NCBI RefSeq assembly: GCF_963576615.1
Contig: NC_088712.1
Coordinates: 30,657,870-30,721,869, forward strand
Reading direction: 5' to 3'
Origin: Watersipora subatra
Taxonomy: Eukaryota; Bryozoa; Gymnolaemata; Cheilostomatida; Watersiporidae
DNA length: 64,000 nucleotides
Position 1 is the stretch's first letter. Each line of letters opens with the position of its first letter. Of the stretch, positions 31,901-45,100 are shown in pieces. The notes beneath the pieces are model-generated. The model worked only from the letters and a program-made list of their open reading frames with translations, was not told the DNA's origin and did not search any database. A program made the position numbers and the translations under genes.

Positions 31901-34900
31901 TTATAGGCCCTATGCAGTTAATATTTATAAGGATTTTAGCATTTCTTTAGTTCAGTTTTAGTGTTTAAATCCTTTTCCATATGGAGATTATACTCATCAG
32001 GATCTTGGGACATATTTGGTACTTTTCTGGTTGTAAGGTCATTCCTGGGCTATAATAGACCCTATGCAGTTAATATTTATAAGGATTTTAGCACTTATTT
32101 GGTTCAGTTTTAGTGTTTAAATCCTTTTCCATATGGAGATTATACTCATCAGGATCTTAGCACATATTTAGTACTTTTTTGGTTGTAAAATCCTTCCTTG
32201 GCTATAGACCCTATGCAGTTAATATTTATAAAGATTTTAGCACTTATTTGGTTCAGTTTTAGTGTTGAAATCTTTTTCCATATGGCGATTATACTCATGA
32301 GAATCCTAGCACATATTTAGTATTTTTTTGGTTGTAAAATCCTTCCTTGGCTATAGACCCTATGCAGTTAATATTTATAAGGATTTTAGCACTTATTTGG
32401 TTCAGTTTTAGTGTTTAAATCCTTTTCCATACGGAGATTATACTCATCAGGATCTTGGGACATATTTGGTACTTTTTTGGTTGTAAAATCTTTCCTTGGC
32501 TATAGACCCTATGCAGTTAATATTTATAAGGATTTTAGCACTTATTTGGTTCAGTTTTAGTGTTTAAATCCTTTTCCATATGGAGATTATACTCATCAGG
32601 ATCTTGGGACATATTTGGTACTTTTCTGGTTGTAAGGTCCTTCCTTGGCTATAATAGACCCTATGCAGTTAATATTTATAAGGATTTTAGCATTTCTTTG
32701 GTTCAGTTTTAGTGTTTAAATCCTTTTCCATACGGAGATTTTACTCATCAGGATCTTGGGACATATTTGGTACTTTTCTGGTTGTAAGGTCCTTCCTTGG
32801 CTATAATAGACCCTATGCAGTTAATATTTATAAGGATTTTAGCACTTATTTGGTTCAGTTTTAGTGTTTAAATCCTTTTCCATATGGAGATTATACTCAT
32901 CAGGATCTTAGCACATATTTAGTACTTTTTTGGTTGTAAAATCCATCCTTGGCTATAGACCCTATGCAGTTAATATTTATAAGGATTTTAGCACTTATTT
33001 GGTTCAGTTTTAGTGTTTAAATCCTTTTCCATATGGAGATTATACTCATCAGGATCTTGGGACATATTTGGTACTTTTCTGGTTGTAAGGTCCTTCCTTG
33101 GCTATAATAAACCCTATGCTGTTAATATTTATAAGGATTTTAGCACTTATTTGGTTCAGTTTTAGTGTTGAAATCTTTTTCCATATGGCGATTATACTCA
33201 TGAGGATCCTAGCACATATTTAGTACTTTTTTGGTTGTAAAATCCTTCCTTGGCTATAGACCCTATGCAGTTAATATTTATAAAGATTTTAGCACTTATT
33301 TGGTTCAGTTTTAGTGTTGAAATCTTTTTCCATATGGCGATTATACTCATGAGGATCCTAGCACATATTTAGTACTTTTTTGGTTGTAAAATCCTTCCTT
33401 GGCTATAGACCCTATGCAGTTAATATTTATAAGGATTTTAGCACTTATTTGGTTCAGTTTTAGTGTTTAAATCCTTTTCCATACGGAGATTATACTCATC
33501 AGGATCTTGGGACATATTTTGTACTTTTCTGGTTGTAAGGTCCTTCCTGGGCTATAATAGACCCTATGCAGTTAATATTTATAAGGATTTTAGCACTTAT
33601 TTGGTTCAGTTTTAGTGTTTAAATCCTTTTCCATATGGCGATTATACTCATCAGGATCTTAGCACATATTTAGTACTTTTTTGGTTGTAAAATCCTTCTT
33701 TGGCTATAGACCCTATGCAGTTAATATTTATAAAGATTTTAGCACTTATTTGGTTCAGTTTTAGTGTTTAAATCCTTTTCCATACGGAGATTATACTCAT
33801 CAGGATCTTGGAACATATTTGGTACTTTTCTGGTTGTAAGGTCCTTCCTTGGCTATAATAGACCCTATGCAGTTAATATTTATAAGGATTTTAGCACTTA
33901 TTTGGTTCAGTTTTAGTGTTTAAATCCTTTTCCATATGGCGATTATACTCATGAGGATCTTAGCACATATTTAGTACTTTTTTGGTTGTAAAATCCTTCC
34001 TTGGCTATAGACCCTATGCAGTTAATATTGATAAGGATTTTAGCATTTCTTTGGTTCAGTTTTAGTGTTTAAATCCTTTTCCATACGGAGATTATACTCA
34101 TCAGGATCTTGGGACATATTTGGTACTTTTCTGGTTGTAAGGTCATTCCTGGGCTATAATAGACCCTATGCAGTTAATATTTATAAGGATTTTAGCACTT
34201 ATTTGGTTCAGTTTTAGTGTTTAAATCCTTTTCCATATGGAGATTATACTCATCAGGATCTTAGCACATATTTAGTACTTTTTTGGTTGTAAAATCCTTC
34301 CTTGGCTATAGACCCTATGCAGTTAATATTTATAAAGATTTTAGCACTTATTTGGTTCAGTTTTAGTGTTGAAATCTTTTTCCATATGGCGATTATACTC
34401 ATGAGAATCCTAGCACATATTTAGTACTTTTTTGGTTGTAAAATCCTTCCTTGGCTATAGACCCTATGCAGTTAATATTTATAAGGATTTTAGCACTTAT
34501 TTGGTTCAGTTTTAGTGTTTAAATCCTTTTCCATACGGAGATTATACTCATCAGGATCTTGGGACATATTTGGTACTTTTTTGGTTGTAAAATCTTTCCT
34601 TGGCTATAGACCCTATGCAGTTAATATTTATAAGGATTTTAGCACTTATTTGGTTCAGTTTTAGTGTTTAAATCCTTTTCCATATGGAGATTATACTCAT
34701 CAGGATCTTGGGACATATTTGGTACTTTTCTGGTTGTAAGGTCCTTCCTTGGCTATAATAGACCCTATGCAGTTAATATTTATAAGGATTTTAGCATTTC
34801 TTTGGTTCAGTTTTAGTGTTTAAATCTTTTTCCATACGGAAATTTTACTCATCAGGATCTTGGGACATATTTGGTACTTTTCTGGTTGTAAGGTCCTTCC
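23000..34900 (+). repeat. Higher-order repeat, 5,712-bp period (38 monomers)
   Basis: Markers at exactly 5,712 bp: TTTAATGTTGTAAGG at about 24,661 and 30,373; the CTCCACTT monomer at 24,911 and 30,623; ATAAACCCTATGCTG at 27,395 and 33,107; GCACGTATTTAG at 26,147 and 31,859; TATAAAGGTTTTAGC at 23,962 and 29,674. An earlier copy (about 19-23 kb) sits 6,013 bp away (ATAAACCC at 21,382 and GCACGTA at 20,134), that is one unit plus two monomers. The length fits 38 monomers, 17 of them with the 3-bp insert and one 1 bp short. The near absence of differences between copies points to recent large-block duplication. Confidence 0.88.
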
Positions 34901-37900
34901 TTGGCTATAATAGACCCTATGCAGTTAATATTTATAAGGATTTTAGCACTTATTTGGTTCAGTTTTAGTGTTTAAATCCTTTTCCATATGGCGATTATAC
35001 TCATCAGGATCTTAGCACATATTTAGTACTGTTTTGGTTGTAAAATCCTTCCTTGGCTATAGACCCTATGCAGTTAATATTTATAAAGATTTTAGCACTT
35101 ATTTGGTTCAGTTTTAGTGTTTAAATCCTTTTCCATACGGAGATTATACTCATCAGGATCTTGGGACATATTTGGTACTTTTCTGGTTGTAAGGTCCTTC
35201 CTTGGCTATAATAGACCCTATGCAGTTAATATTTATAAGGATTTTAGCACTTATTTGGTTCAGTTTTAGTGTTTAAATCCTTTTCCATATGGCGATTATA
35301 CTCATGAGGATCTTAGCACATATTTAGTACTTTTTTGGTTGTAAAATCCTTCCTTGGCTATAGACCCTATGCAGTTAATATTGATAAGGATTTTAGCATT
35401 TCTTTGGTTCAGTTTTAGTGTTTAAATCCTTTTCCATACGGAGATTATACTCATCAGGATCTTGGGACATATTTGGTACTTTTCTGGTTGTAAGGTCATT
35501 CCTGGGCTATAATAGACCCTATGCAGTTAATATTTATTAGGATTTTAGCACTAATTTGGTTCAGTTTTAGTGTTTAAATCCTTTTCCATATGGAGATTAT
35601 ACTCATCAGGATCTTAGCACATATTTAGTACTTTTTTGGTTGTAAAATCCTTCCTTGGCTATAGACCCTATGCAGTTAATATTTATAAAGGTTTTAGCAC
35701 TTATTTGGTTCAGTTTTAGTGTTGAAATCTTTTTCCATATGGCGATTATACTCATGAGAATCCTAGCACATATTTAGTACTTTTTTGGTTGTAAAATCCT
35801 TCCTTGGCTATAGACCCTATGCAGTTAATATTTATAAGGATTTTAGCACTTATTCGGTTCAGTTTTAGTGTTTAAATCCTTTTCCATACGGAGATTATAC
35901 TCATCAGGATCTTGGGACATATTTGGTACTTTTTTGGTTGTAAAATCTTTCCTTGGCTATAGACCCTATGCAGTTAATATTTATAAGGATTTTAGCACTT
36001 ATTTGGTTCAGTTTTAGTGTTTAAATCCTTTTCCATATGGAGATTATACTCATCAGGATCTTGGGACATATTTGGTACTTTTCTGGTTGTAAGGTCCTTC
36101 CTTGGCTATAATAGACCCTATGCAGTTAATATTTATAAGGATTTTAGCATTTCTTTGGTTCAGTTTTAGTGTTTAAATCCTTTTCCATACGGAGATTTTA
36201 CTCATCAGGATCTTGGGACATATTTGGTACTTTTCTGGTTGTAAGGTCCTTCCTTGGCTATAATAGACCCTATGCAGTTAATATTTATAAGGATTTTAGC
36301 ACTTATTTGGTTCAGTTTTAGTGTTTAAATCCTTTTCCATATGGAGATTATACTCATCAGGATCTTAGCACATATTTAGTACTTTTTTGGTTGTAAAATC
36401 CATCTTTGGCTATAGACCCTATGCAGTTAATATTTATAAGGATTTTAGCACTTATTTGGTTCAGTTTTAGTGTTTAAATCCTTTTCCATATGGAGATTAT
36501 ACTCATCAGGATCTTGGGACATATTTGGTACTTTTCTGGTTGTAAGGTCCTTCCTTGGCTATAATAAACCCTATGCTGTTAATATTTATAAGGATTTTAG
36601 CACTTATTTGGTTCAGTTTTAGTGTTGAAATCTTTTTCCATATGGCGATTATACTCATGAGGATCCTAGCACATATTTAGTACTTTTTTGGTTGTAAAAT
36701 CCTTCCTTGGCTATAGACCCTATGCAGTTAATATTTATAAAGATTTTAGCACTTATTTGGTTCAGTTTTAGTGTTGAAATCTTTTTCCATATGGCGATTA
36801 TACTCATGAGGATCCTAGCACATATTTAGTACTTTTTTGGTTGTAAAATCCTTCCTTGGCTATAGACCCTATGCAGTTAATATTTATAAGGATTTTAGCA
36901 CTTATTTGGTTCAGTTTTAGTGTTTAAATCCTTTTCCATACGGAGATTATACTCATCAGGATCTTGGGACATATTTTGTACTTTTCTGGTTGTAAGGTCC
37001 TTCCTGGGCTATAATAGACCCTATGCAGTTAATATTTATAAGGATTTTAGCACTTATTTGGTTCAGTTTTAGTGTTTAAATCCTTTTCCACACGGAGATT
37101 ATACTCATCAGGATCTTGGGACATATTTGGTACTTTTCTGGTTGTAAGGTCCTTCCTGGGCTATAATAGACCCTATGCAGTTAATATTTATAAGGATTTT
37201 AGCACTTATTTGGTTCAGTTTTAGTGTTTAAATCCTTTTCCATACGGAGATTATACTCATCAGGATCTCGGGACATATTTGGTACTTTTCTGGTTGTAAG
37301 GTCCTTCCTGGGCTATAATAGACCCAATGCAGTTAATATTTATAAGGATTTTAGCACTTATTTGGTTCAGTTTTAGTGTTTAAATCCTTTTCCATATGGC
37401 GATTATACTCATCAGGATCTTAGCACATATTTAGTACTTTTTTGGTTGTAAAGTCCTTCCTTGGTAATAGACCCTATGCAGTTAATATTTATAAGGATTT
37501 TAGCTCTTATTTGGTTCAGTTTTAGTGTTTAAATCCTTTTCCATATGGAGATTATACTCATCAGGATCTTGGGACATATTTGGTACTTTTCTGGTTGTAA
37601 GGTCCTTCCTGGGCTATAATAGACCCTATGCAGTTAATATTTATAAGGATTTTAGCACTTATTTGGTTCAGTTTTAGTGTTTAAGTCCTTTTCCATATGG
37701 CGATTATACTCATCAGCATCTTGGGACATATTTGGTATTTTTCTGGTTGTAAAGTCCTTCCTTGGCAATAGACCCTATCCAATTAATATTTATAAGGATT
37801 TTAGCACTTATTTGGTTCAGTTTTCGTGTTTAAACCCTTTTCCATATGGCGATTATACTCATCAGGATCTTGGGACATATTTGGTACTTTTCTGGTTGTA

Positions 37901-39699
37901 AGGTCCTTCCTTGGCTATAATAGACCCTATGCAGTTAATATTTATAAGGATTTTAGCACTTATTTGGTTCAGTTTTAGTGTTTAAATCCTTTTCCATATG
38001 GCGATTATACTCATCAGCATCTTGGGACATATTTGGTACTTTTTTGGTTGTAAAATCTTTCCTTGGCTATAGACCCTATGCAGTTAATATTTATAAGGAT
38101 TTTAGCACTTATTTGGTTCAGTTTTAGTGTTTAAATCCTTTTCCATATGGAGATTATACTCATCAGGATCTTGGGACATATTTGGTACTTTTCTGGTTGT
38201 AAGGTCCTTCCTTGGCTATAATAGACCCTATGCAGTTAATATTTATAAGGATTTTAGCATTTCTTTGGTTCAGTTTTAGTGTTTAAATCCTTTTCCATAT
38301 GGAGATTATACTCATCTGGATCTTGGGACATATTTGGTACTTTTCTGGTTGTAAGGTCCTTCCTGGGCTATGATAGATCCTATGCAGTTAATATTTATAA
38401 GGATTTTAGCACTTATTTGGTTCAGTTTTAGTGTTTAAATCCTTTTCCATATGGAGATTATACTCATCAGGATCTTAGCACATATTTAGTACTTTTTTGG
38501 TTGTAAAATCCTTCCTTGGCTATAGACCCTATGCAGTTCATATTTATAAAGATTTTAGCACTTATTTGGTTCAGTTTTAGTGTTTAAATCCTTTTCCATA
38601 TGGAGATTATACTCATCAGGATCTTGGGACATATTTGGTACTTTTCTGGTTGTAAGGTCCTTCCTTGGCTATAATAGACCCTATGCAGTTAATATTTATA
38701 AGGATTTTAGCACTTATTTGGTTCAGTTTTAGTGTTTAAATCTTTTTCCATATGGCAATTATACTCATCAGGATCTTAGCACATATTTAGTATTTTTTTG
38801 GTTGTAAAATCCATCCTTGGCTATAGGCCCTATGCAGTTAATATTTATAAGGATTTTAGCATTTCTTTGGTTCAGTTTTAGTGTTTAAATCCTTTTCCAT
38901 ATGGAGATTATACTCATCAGGATCTTGGGACATATTTGGTACTTTTCTGGTTGTAAGGTCCTTCCTTGGCTATAATAGACCCTATGCAGTTAATATTTAT
39001 AAGGATTTTAGCACTTATTTGGTTCAGTTTTAGTGTTTAATTCCTTTTCCATATGGCGATTATACTCATGAGGATCTTAGCACATATTTAGTACTTTTTT
39101 GGTTGTAAATTCCTTCCTTGGCTATAGACCCTATGCAGTTAATATTTATAAGGATTTTAGCATTTATTTGGTTCAGTTTTAGTGTTTAAATCCTTTTCCA
39201 TACGGAGATTATACTCATCAGGATCTTGGGACATATTTGGTACTTTTCTGGTTGTAAGGTCCTTCCTTGGCTATAATAGACCCTATGCAGTTAATATTTA
39301 TAAGGATTTTAGCACTTATTTGGTTCAGTTTTAGTGTTTAAATCCTTTTCCATATGGCGATTATACTCATCAGCATCTTGGGACATATTTGGTACTTTTC
39401 TGGTTGTAAAGTCCTTCCTTGGCAATAGACCCTATGCAGTTAATATTTATAAGGATTTTAGCACTTATATGGTTTAGTTTTAGTGTTTAAATCCTTTTCC
39501 ATATGGAGATTATACTCATCAGGATCTTGGGACATATTTGGTACTTTTCTGGTTGTAAGGTCCTTCCTTGGCTATAATAGACCCTATGCAGTTAATATTT
39601 ATAAGGATTTTAGCACTTATTTGGTTCAGCTTTAGTGTTTAAATCCTTTTCCATATGGAGATTATACTTATCAGGATCTTGGGACATATTTGGTACTTT

Positions 39700-42125
39700 A
39701 ATGTTGTAAGGTCCTTCTTTGGCTATAATAGACCCTATGCAGTTAATATTTATAAGGATTTTAGCACTTATTTGGTTCAGTTTTAGTGTTTAAATCCTTT
39801 TCCATATGGCGATTATACTCATCAGCATCTTGGGACATATTTGGTACTTTTCTGGTTGTAAAGTCCTTCCTTGGCAATAGACCCTATGCAGTTAATATTT
39901 ATAAGGATTTTAGCACTTATTTGGTTCAGTTTTCGTGGTTAAATCCTTTTCCATATGGCGATTATACTCATCAGGATCTTAGCTCATATTTAGTACTTTT
40001 TTGGTTGTAAAAACTTTCCTTGGCAGTAGACCCTATGCAGTTAATATTTATAAGGATTTTAGCACTTATTTGGTTCAGTTTTAGTGTTTAAATCCTTTTC
40101 CATATGGCGATTATACCCATCAGGATCTTAGCACATATTTAGTTCTTCTTTGGTTGTAAATTCCTTCCTTGGCTATAGACCCTATGCAGTTAATATTTAT
40201 AAGGATTTTAGCACTTATTTGGTTCAGTTTTAGTGTTTAAATCCTTTTCCATATGGAGATTATACTCATCAGGATCTTGGGACATATTTGGTACTTTTCT
40301 GGTTGTAAGGTCCTTCCTTGGCTATAATAGACCCTACGCAGTTAATATTTATAAGGATTTTAGCACTTATTTGGTTCAGTTTTAGTGTTTAAATCCTTTT
40401 CCATATGGAGATTATACTCATCAGGATCTTCGGACATCTTTGGTACTTTTCTGGTTGTAAAATCCTTCCTTTGCTATAGACCCTATGCAGTTAATGTTTA
40501 TAAAGATTTTAGCACTCATTTGGTTCAGTTTTAGTGTTTAAATCCTTTTCCATGTGGAGATTATACTCATCAGGATCTTAGCACATATTTAGTACTTTCT
40601 TGGTTGTAAAATCCTTTCTTAGCTACAGACCCTATGCAGTTAATATTTATAATGATTTTAGCACTTATTTGGTTCAGTTTTAGTGTTTAATTCCTTTTCC
40701 ATATAGAGATTATACTCATCAGGTTCTTGAGACATATTTGGTATTTTTCTGGTTGTAAAGTCCTTCCTTGGCAATAGACCCTATGCAGTTAATATTTATA
40801 AGGATTTTAGCATTTATTTGGTTCAGTTTTCGTGTTTAAACCCTTTTCCATATGGCGATTATACTCATCAGGATCTTAGCACATATTTAGTACTTTTTTG
40901 GTTGTAAATTCCTTCCTTGGCTATAGACCCTATGCAGTTTATATTTATAAAGATTTTAGCACTTATTTGGTTCAGTTTTCGTGTTTAAACCCTTTTCCAT
41001 ATGGCGATTATACTCATCAGGATCTTAGCACATATTTAGTACTTTTTTGGTTGTAAAATCCTTCCTTGGCTATAGACCCTATGCAGTTAATATTTATAAA
41101 GATTTTAGCACTTATTTGGTTCAGTTTTAGTGTTGAAATCTTTTTCCATATGGCGATTATACTCATCAGGATCTTGGGACATATTTGGTACTTTTCTGGT
41201 TGTAAGGTCTTTCCTGGGCTATAATAGACCCTATGCAGTTAATACTTATAAGGATTTTAGCACTTATTTGGTTCAGTTTTAGTGTTTAAATCCTTTTCCA
41301 TTTGGAGCTTATACTCATCAGGATATTGGGACATTTTTGGTACTTTTCTGGTTGTAAAGTCTTTCCTTGGCAATAGACCCTATGCAGTTAATATTTATAA
41401 GGATTTTAGCACTCATTTGGTTCAGTTTTAGTGTTTAAATCCTTTTCCATATGGCGAATATACTCATCAGGATCTTAGCACATATTTAGTACTTTTTTGG
41501 TTGTAAAATCCTTCCTCGGCTATAGACCCTATGCAGTTAATATTTATAAGGATTTTAGCACTTATTTGGTTCAGTTTTAGTGTTTAACTCTTTTTCCATG
41601 TGGAGATTCTACTCATCAGGATCTTGGGACATATTTGGTACTTTTCTGGTTGTAAGGTCCTTCCTGGGCTATAATAGACCCTATGCAGTTAATACTTATA
41701 AGGATTTTAGCACTTATTTGGTTCAGTTTTAGTGTTTAAATCCTTTTCCATATGGCGATTATACTCATCAGCATCTTGGGACATATTTGGTACTTTTCTG
41801 GTTGTAAGGTCCTTCCTGGGCTATAATAGACCCTATGCAGTTAATACTTATAAGGATTTTAGCACTTATTTGGTTCAGTTTAAGTGTTTAAATCCTTTTC
41901 CATATGGAGATTATACTCATCAGGATCTTGGGACATATTTGGTACTTTTCTGGTTGTATGGTCTCTGGCTGTGTGCAGTTTTTATTTCTCAGATTTTAGC
42001 ACTTATTTGGTTCAGTTTTAGTGTTTAAATCTTTCTCTATAGAGAGATTATACTCATCAGGATCTTGGCATATATTTCGTAATTTTCTGGATGGTGAGTC
42101 CTTAGCTATATGCTGTTTTATAAAA
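39700..42125 (+). repeat. Degenerate right edge of the satellite
   Basis: Monomers become less regular toward the right: unique substitutions accumulate from about 39.9 kb, and the last two (about 41,950-42,125) keep only parts of the consensus, such as AGATTATACTCATCAGGATC and a shortened CCTTAGCTATATGCTG. After TTTTATAAAAC there is no further match. Decay at the border with homogeneous copies inside is what unequal exchange and conversion give in other satellites. Confidence 0.8.
42119..42125 (+). promoter_or_regulatory. TATA-like sequence at the satellite/gene border
   Basis: TATAAAA lies about 70 bp upstream of the protease start codon, in the last recognisable satellite remnant. It is a weak call: the DNA is AT-rich, and a strong splice acceptor (T-run then GACAG, ending 42,191) lies between it and the ATG, so the true promoter may be further upstream. 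Confidence 0.15.
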
Positions 42126-42195
42126 CATCTAAAATCTATCCAGTGTTGGATTTGTGTTCATTGTTAACTGTGGCAAACTTTTTTTTGACAGAATT

Positions 42196-45100
42196 ATGGC
42201 TACTGAAAATAGGTACCGCAAGAGATTGGCTGCCTCTTCTGCATCTATAGGCACCCAGGTATGTTAACAGTATATTGACCTCACTGTTAATCTCCTTTTT
42301 TTATTAGAAATAAATATGAATATAGATGGAAGCATTGCTAGTTTGTGATGTATATTTATAGTCACGAGATTATAAAAATAGTTATATTAATATTATATGT
42401 TATATTAATAAAAATGTTATATTAAAAGACTAATATTTTGACCAACACCCTGCTGGTCAAAGTATAGGTCATTTGATATAACATTTTTCACAGTAACATA
42501 TTCGCATAAATGGAAATCTTACAATTATCTATTTCTTTTTTTCATGGTAGAACAAGCAGTCAACGAAAGAAAAACGGACATTGAAAGCTGTTTTAGATCG
42601 GGTACGTACGGAAATGCAATTATCTTGACCTTCTTTCTAGGACTATGTTTCTCACAGGCCGGAACATGCCCAGTTGGGAGCATAAACCAGAATGCTCTAT
42701 AGACATGTTTCCACCATTCCGGAATGGTCTCCAGAGTATTCGCCGCAATTTTTCATTCTGTTTAAAAAGTGAAGATAGTTTTTTGAGGCTACGGTATGTG
42801 CATTGGAAACAGCATAGTAACGGTCTAACATTTGGTCTTAACATGGTTAAAGTGGAAAAATTGAAGTTAATAAAGCGATTAGTGTAAGTTTTTTGTAACT
42901 ATGTGGTTTTCCAATGATGATTTTCACTCTGGAGCACACCATTCGCAGCAACGATCTCTTCACTTGCAGCAACGATCTCCTAGAAAATGTTTCATATTCA
43001 TTCAAAACTGCACAGGTATTAATAATAATAGAAAAGTTCATTCTGCGCACCATTAATCATCGATCATTAATCATATTACAAAAATATGGCAAGCCACATA
43101 ACGTCTTTTTGCTGTATAAAATGGCAAAATGAAATTATATTTTCAGCTTTTCCATGGGCAGCAGGAGATTAGAACTGTCAGTGGTATTTCACAGTACTTT
43201 GCCCTGGTGGGCTATTCGTTACACCATTGGTGCCATCTAATGGAAACCTATTATACATGTATTTCGGTTGCAGATTTTATAGGCCCCTATTAGGGCTGCA
43301 ACGATTCACCAAATTTTAAAACGATTCAATCTGATTCGATAAAGAGGAAATTTTATCGATTCTATTCAAAAACCGGTTCAATTTTATAACAAAAATTGCA
43401 TTATGTATGTCATGCGTGGCAGTTTGTTGTAGATAACGTAAAGTATATAGCCCATTTTTCAAAAACTATACAAAAACAGTTGTGTTATTGAGGTTTGTTA
43501 ATTCGATTTGATTCTCTATTTCTAGTGGACTAATATTGAATCGTATCGAATCAGATCGGTTTGTCAAAAAATCGTTACAGGCCTATAGGCTACGCCATTA
43601 CGATTTTAACGACAACTATGTATGATAAATTTGCTGTACAATTTAGTAACAGGTAATCTTTTTCATATGCACGTAAATGTTGTTGTAACTGTTCATTTCT
43701 CCTCTATAGTGAGTTGAAAAGTAAAATACATTTCTTGATCTTATTGCTATTATAGTTTCAGGTGCTAGGGAGGAACTTGCCTTGTCTAGCTTTTGTCAGA
43801 ATAGGCGGCCAAATTATGATGTCTGGTAAGAGTTTATCTATGCTGAAAATTATTCAAGGCTATTTCCTTATTAAACTATGGTTATTCTTTGAGAAACAGT
43901 TTTGGTACCTCAAGCATTTTTGTTGCTTTATATCTGCCTAACCACTTAATAAGAATACTGACAAAAATAAAACATTGTAGCTAAGTGGTTAGGCAGATAC
44001 AAAGCAACAAAAATGCTTTTATTTTTATTTCATAAAACGTTCGCCTCTTGTTGAGTAATAATAACCTAAGTCTGCCATGCTTGCTTGCTATTAGCAGCTT
44101 AAAAAAATATAGTTTGTATGAAACATCATTTGGTCAAAATATCAAACCATTTTAAAATCATTGATTAATCATTGATTTATTCACAAATCAAATTAAGCCG
44201 ATGGTGTTTTACGTCCAAATCAACTCACCAAATCATTCAAATCGTGATTTGGGTGATTTGATTTGAAAATTATCCAATTACATTTATTTTGGGCCAATTC
44301 TGGCAATTAGTAATGGGTTTTAGCAAGGGTCTGGCTCTCTGGCTCCGGAGAGCCTGACCCTGGCTAAATGGGCCACTGAAGTTAAAAGTTTGGTCAATCC
44401 TTGGTATTGTCATATTTTCTTTCTCATGGCTCTCAATTTTGTTGTGAAAAAATGTCGTTTTAAATTTTGCATGATTTTCTTGTCAATTAAATTTTCATTA
44501 TCAGCAATCATTTTATTTTTTTCTAGGAATTAATCCGGAAGCTAATTAATTATATCTAGTTTACATTGTGTTTGGCCAATTACGAGTTTTTCAAAATATC
44601 ACTCTAATCTTTGTATAAGCTAACTGTTTTGTACTGTTTTACAGGCAGTGAGGAGTTTCTCACACAAAGTGATATGCTGATGCAGGTTCTGTCAGAACCT
44701 GCATCAGCATATCAGGTACATCTGTCAGAACCTGCATCAGCTGTTTCAACCTGTGGTGATGATGGAGCGGGCAGAGCCGAGCAGCATCCACACATATATT
44801 CTGATCACGAGGTTGATGTTTTATCCCTGGACACAAAGAGGCGTTTGGTCAGCCAGGCAGTAAATCCAAGTATGGCCACATTGTTATATTTTACAATCCA
44901 TTATGTCTCTTTTCTATATATCGAATATAATTATTATTTTATTTTATAATTATTTTATAACAATGGATACATTACGATCAATACATAGACATATATAATT
45001 ATGCAAGGTGATCAATTTGTAAAGCTTCGGCCTTTCATTAAGATGGTAGTAATTTTTTTCTGTTTACTTTACAGAGAAAGCTAAGAGCATCTGGGGAATG

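Larger units (their letters stand above)
1..42125 (+). repeat. Satellite array, 149/152-bp monomers
   Basis: Head-to-tail tandem array with no interruption, running off the left edge of the window. Monomers were measured between successive GGTTGTAA sites at 4, 156, 305, 454 and 606, giving steps of 152, 149, 149 and 152. The 3-bp difference is CTATAATAGAC versus CTATAGAC. Two forms are mixed: one with GGTTGTAAGG and CTTGGGACATATTTGGTAC, the other with GGTTGTAAAA and CTTAGCACATATTTAGTAC. The + strand is visibly T-rich. Short open frames recur (for example at 9404, 12712, 16628, 37677, 41732) because the same monomer pair recurs; 149 and 152 are not multiples of three, so no long frame can persist. 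I regard them as non-coding. About 280 monomers fit in this span. No centromere-protein box or transposon was recognised in it. Confidence 0.98.

Noticed and set aside
9404..42028. Open reading frames of 72-98 codons in the satellite (MFKSFSIWRLYSS and similar)
   Set aside because: They recur only because the repeat recurs. Monomers of 149 and 152 bp break the frame, and there is no sign of selection on the protein or of a real start.
1..42125. CRISPR array or protein-coding repeat array
   Set aside because: No constant repeat with unique spacers: the whole 150-bp unit is conserved, and the context is eukaryotic.
42620..43132. Several 68-80-codon open frames on both strands
   Set aside because: They overlap each other in an intron, lack splice support and carry no recognisable motif.
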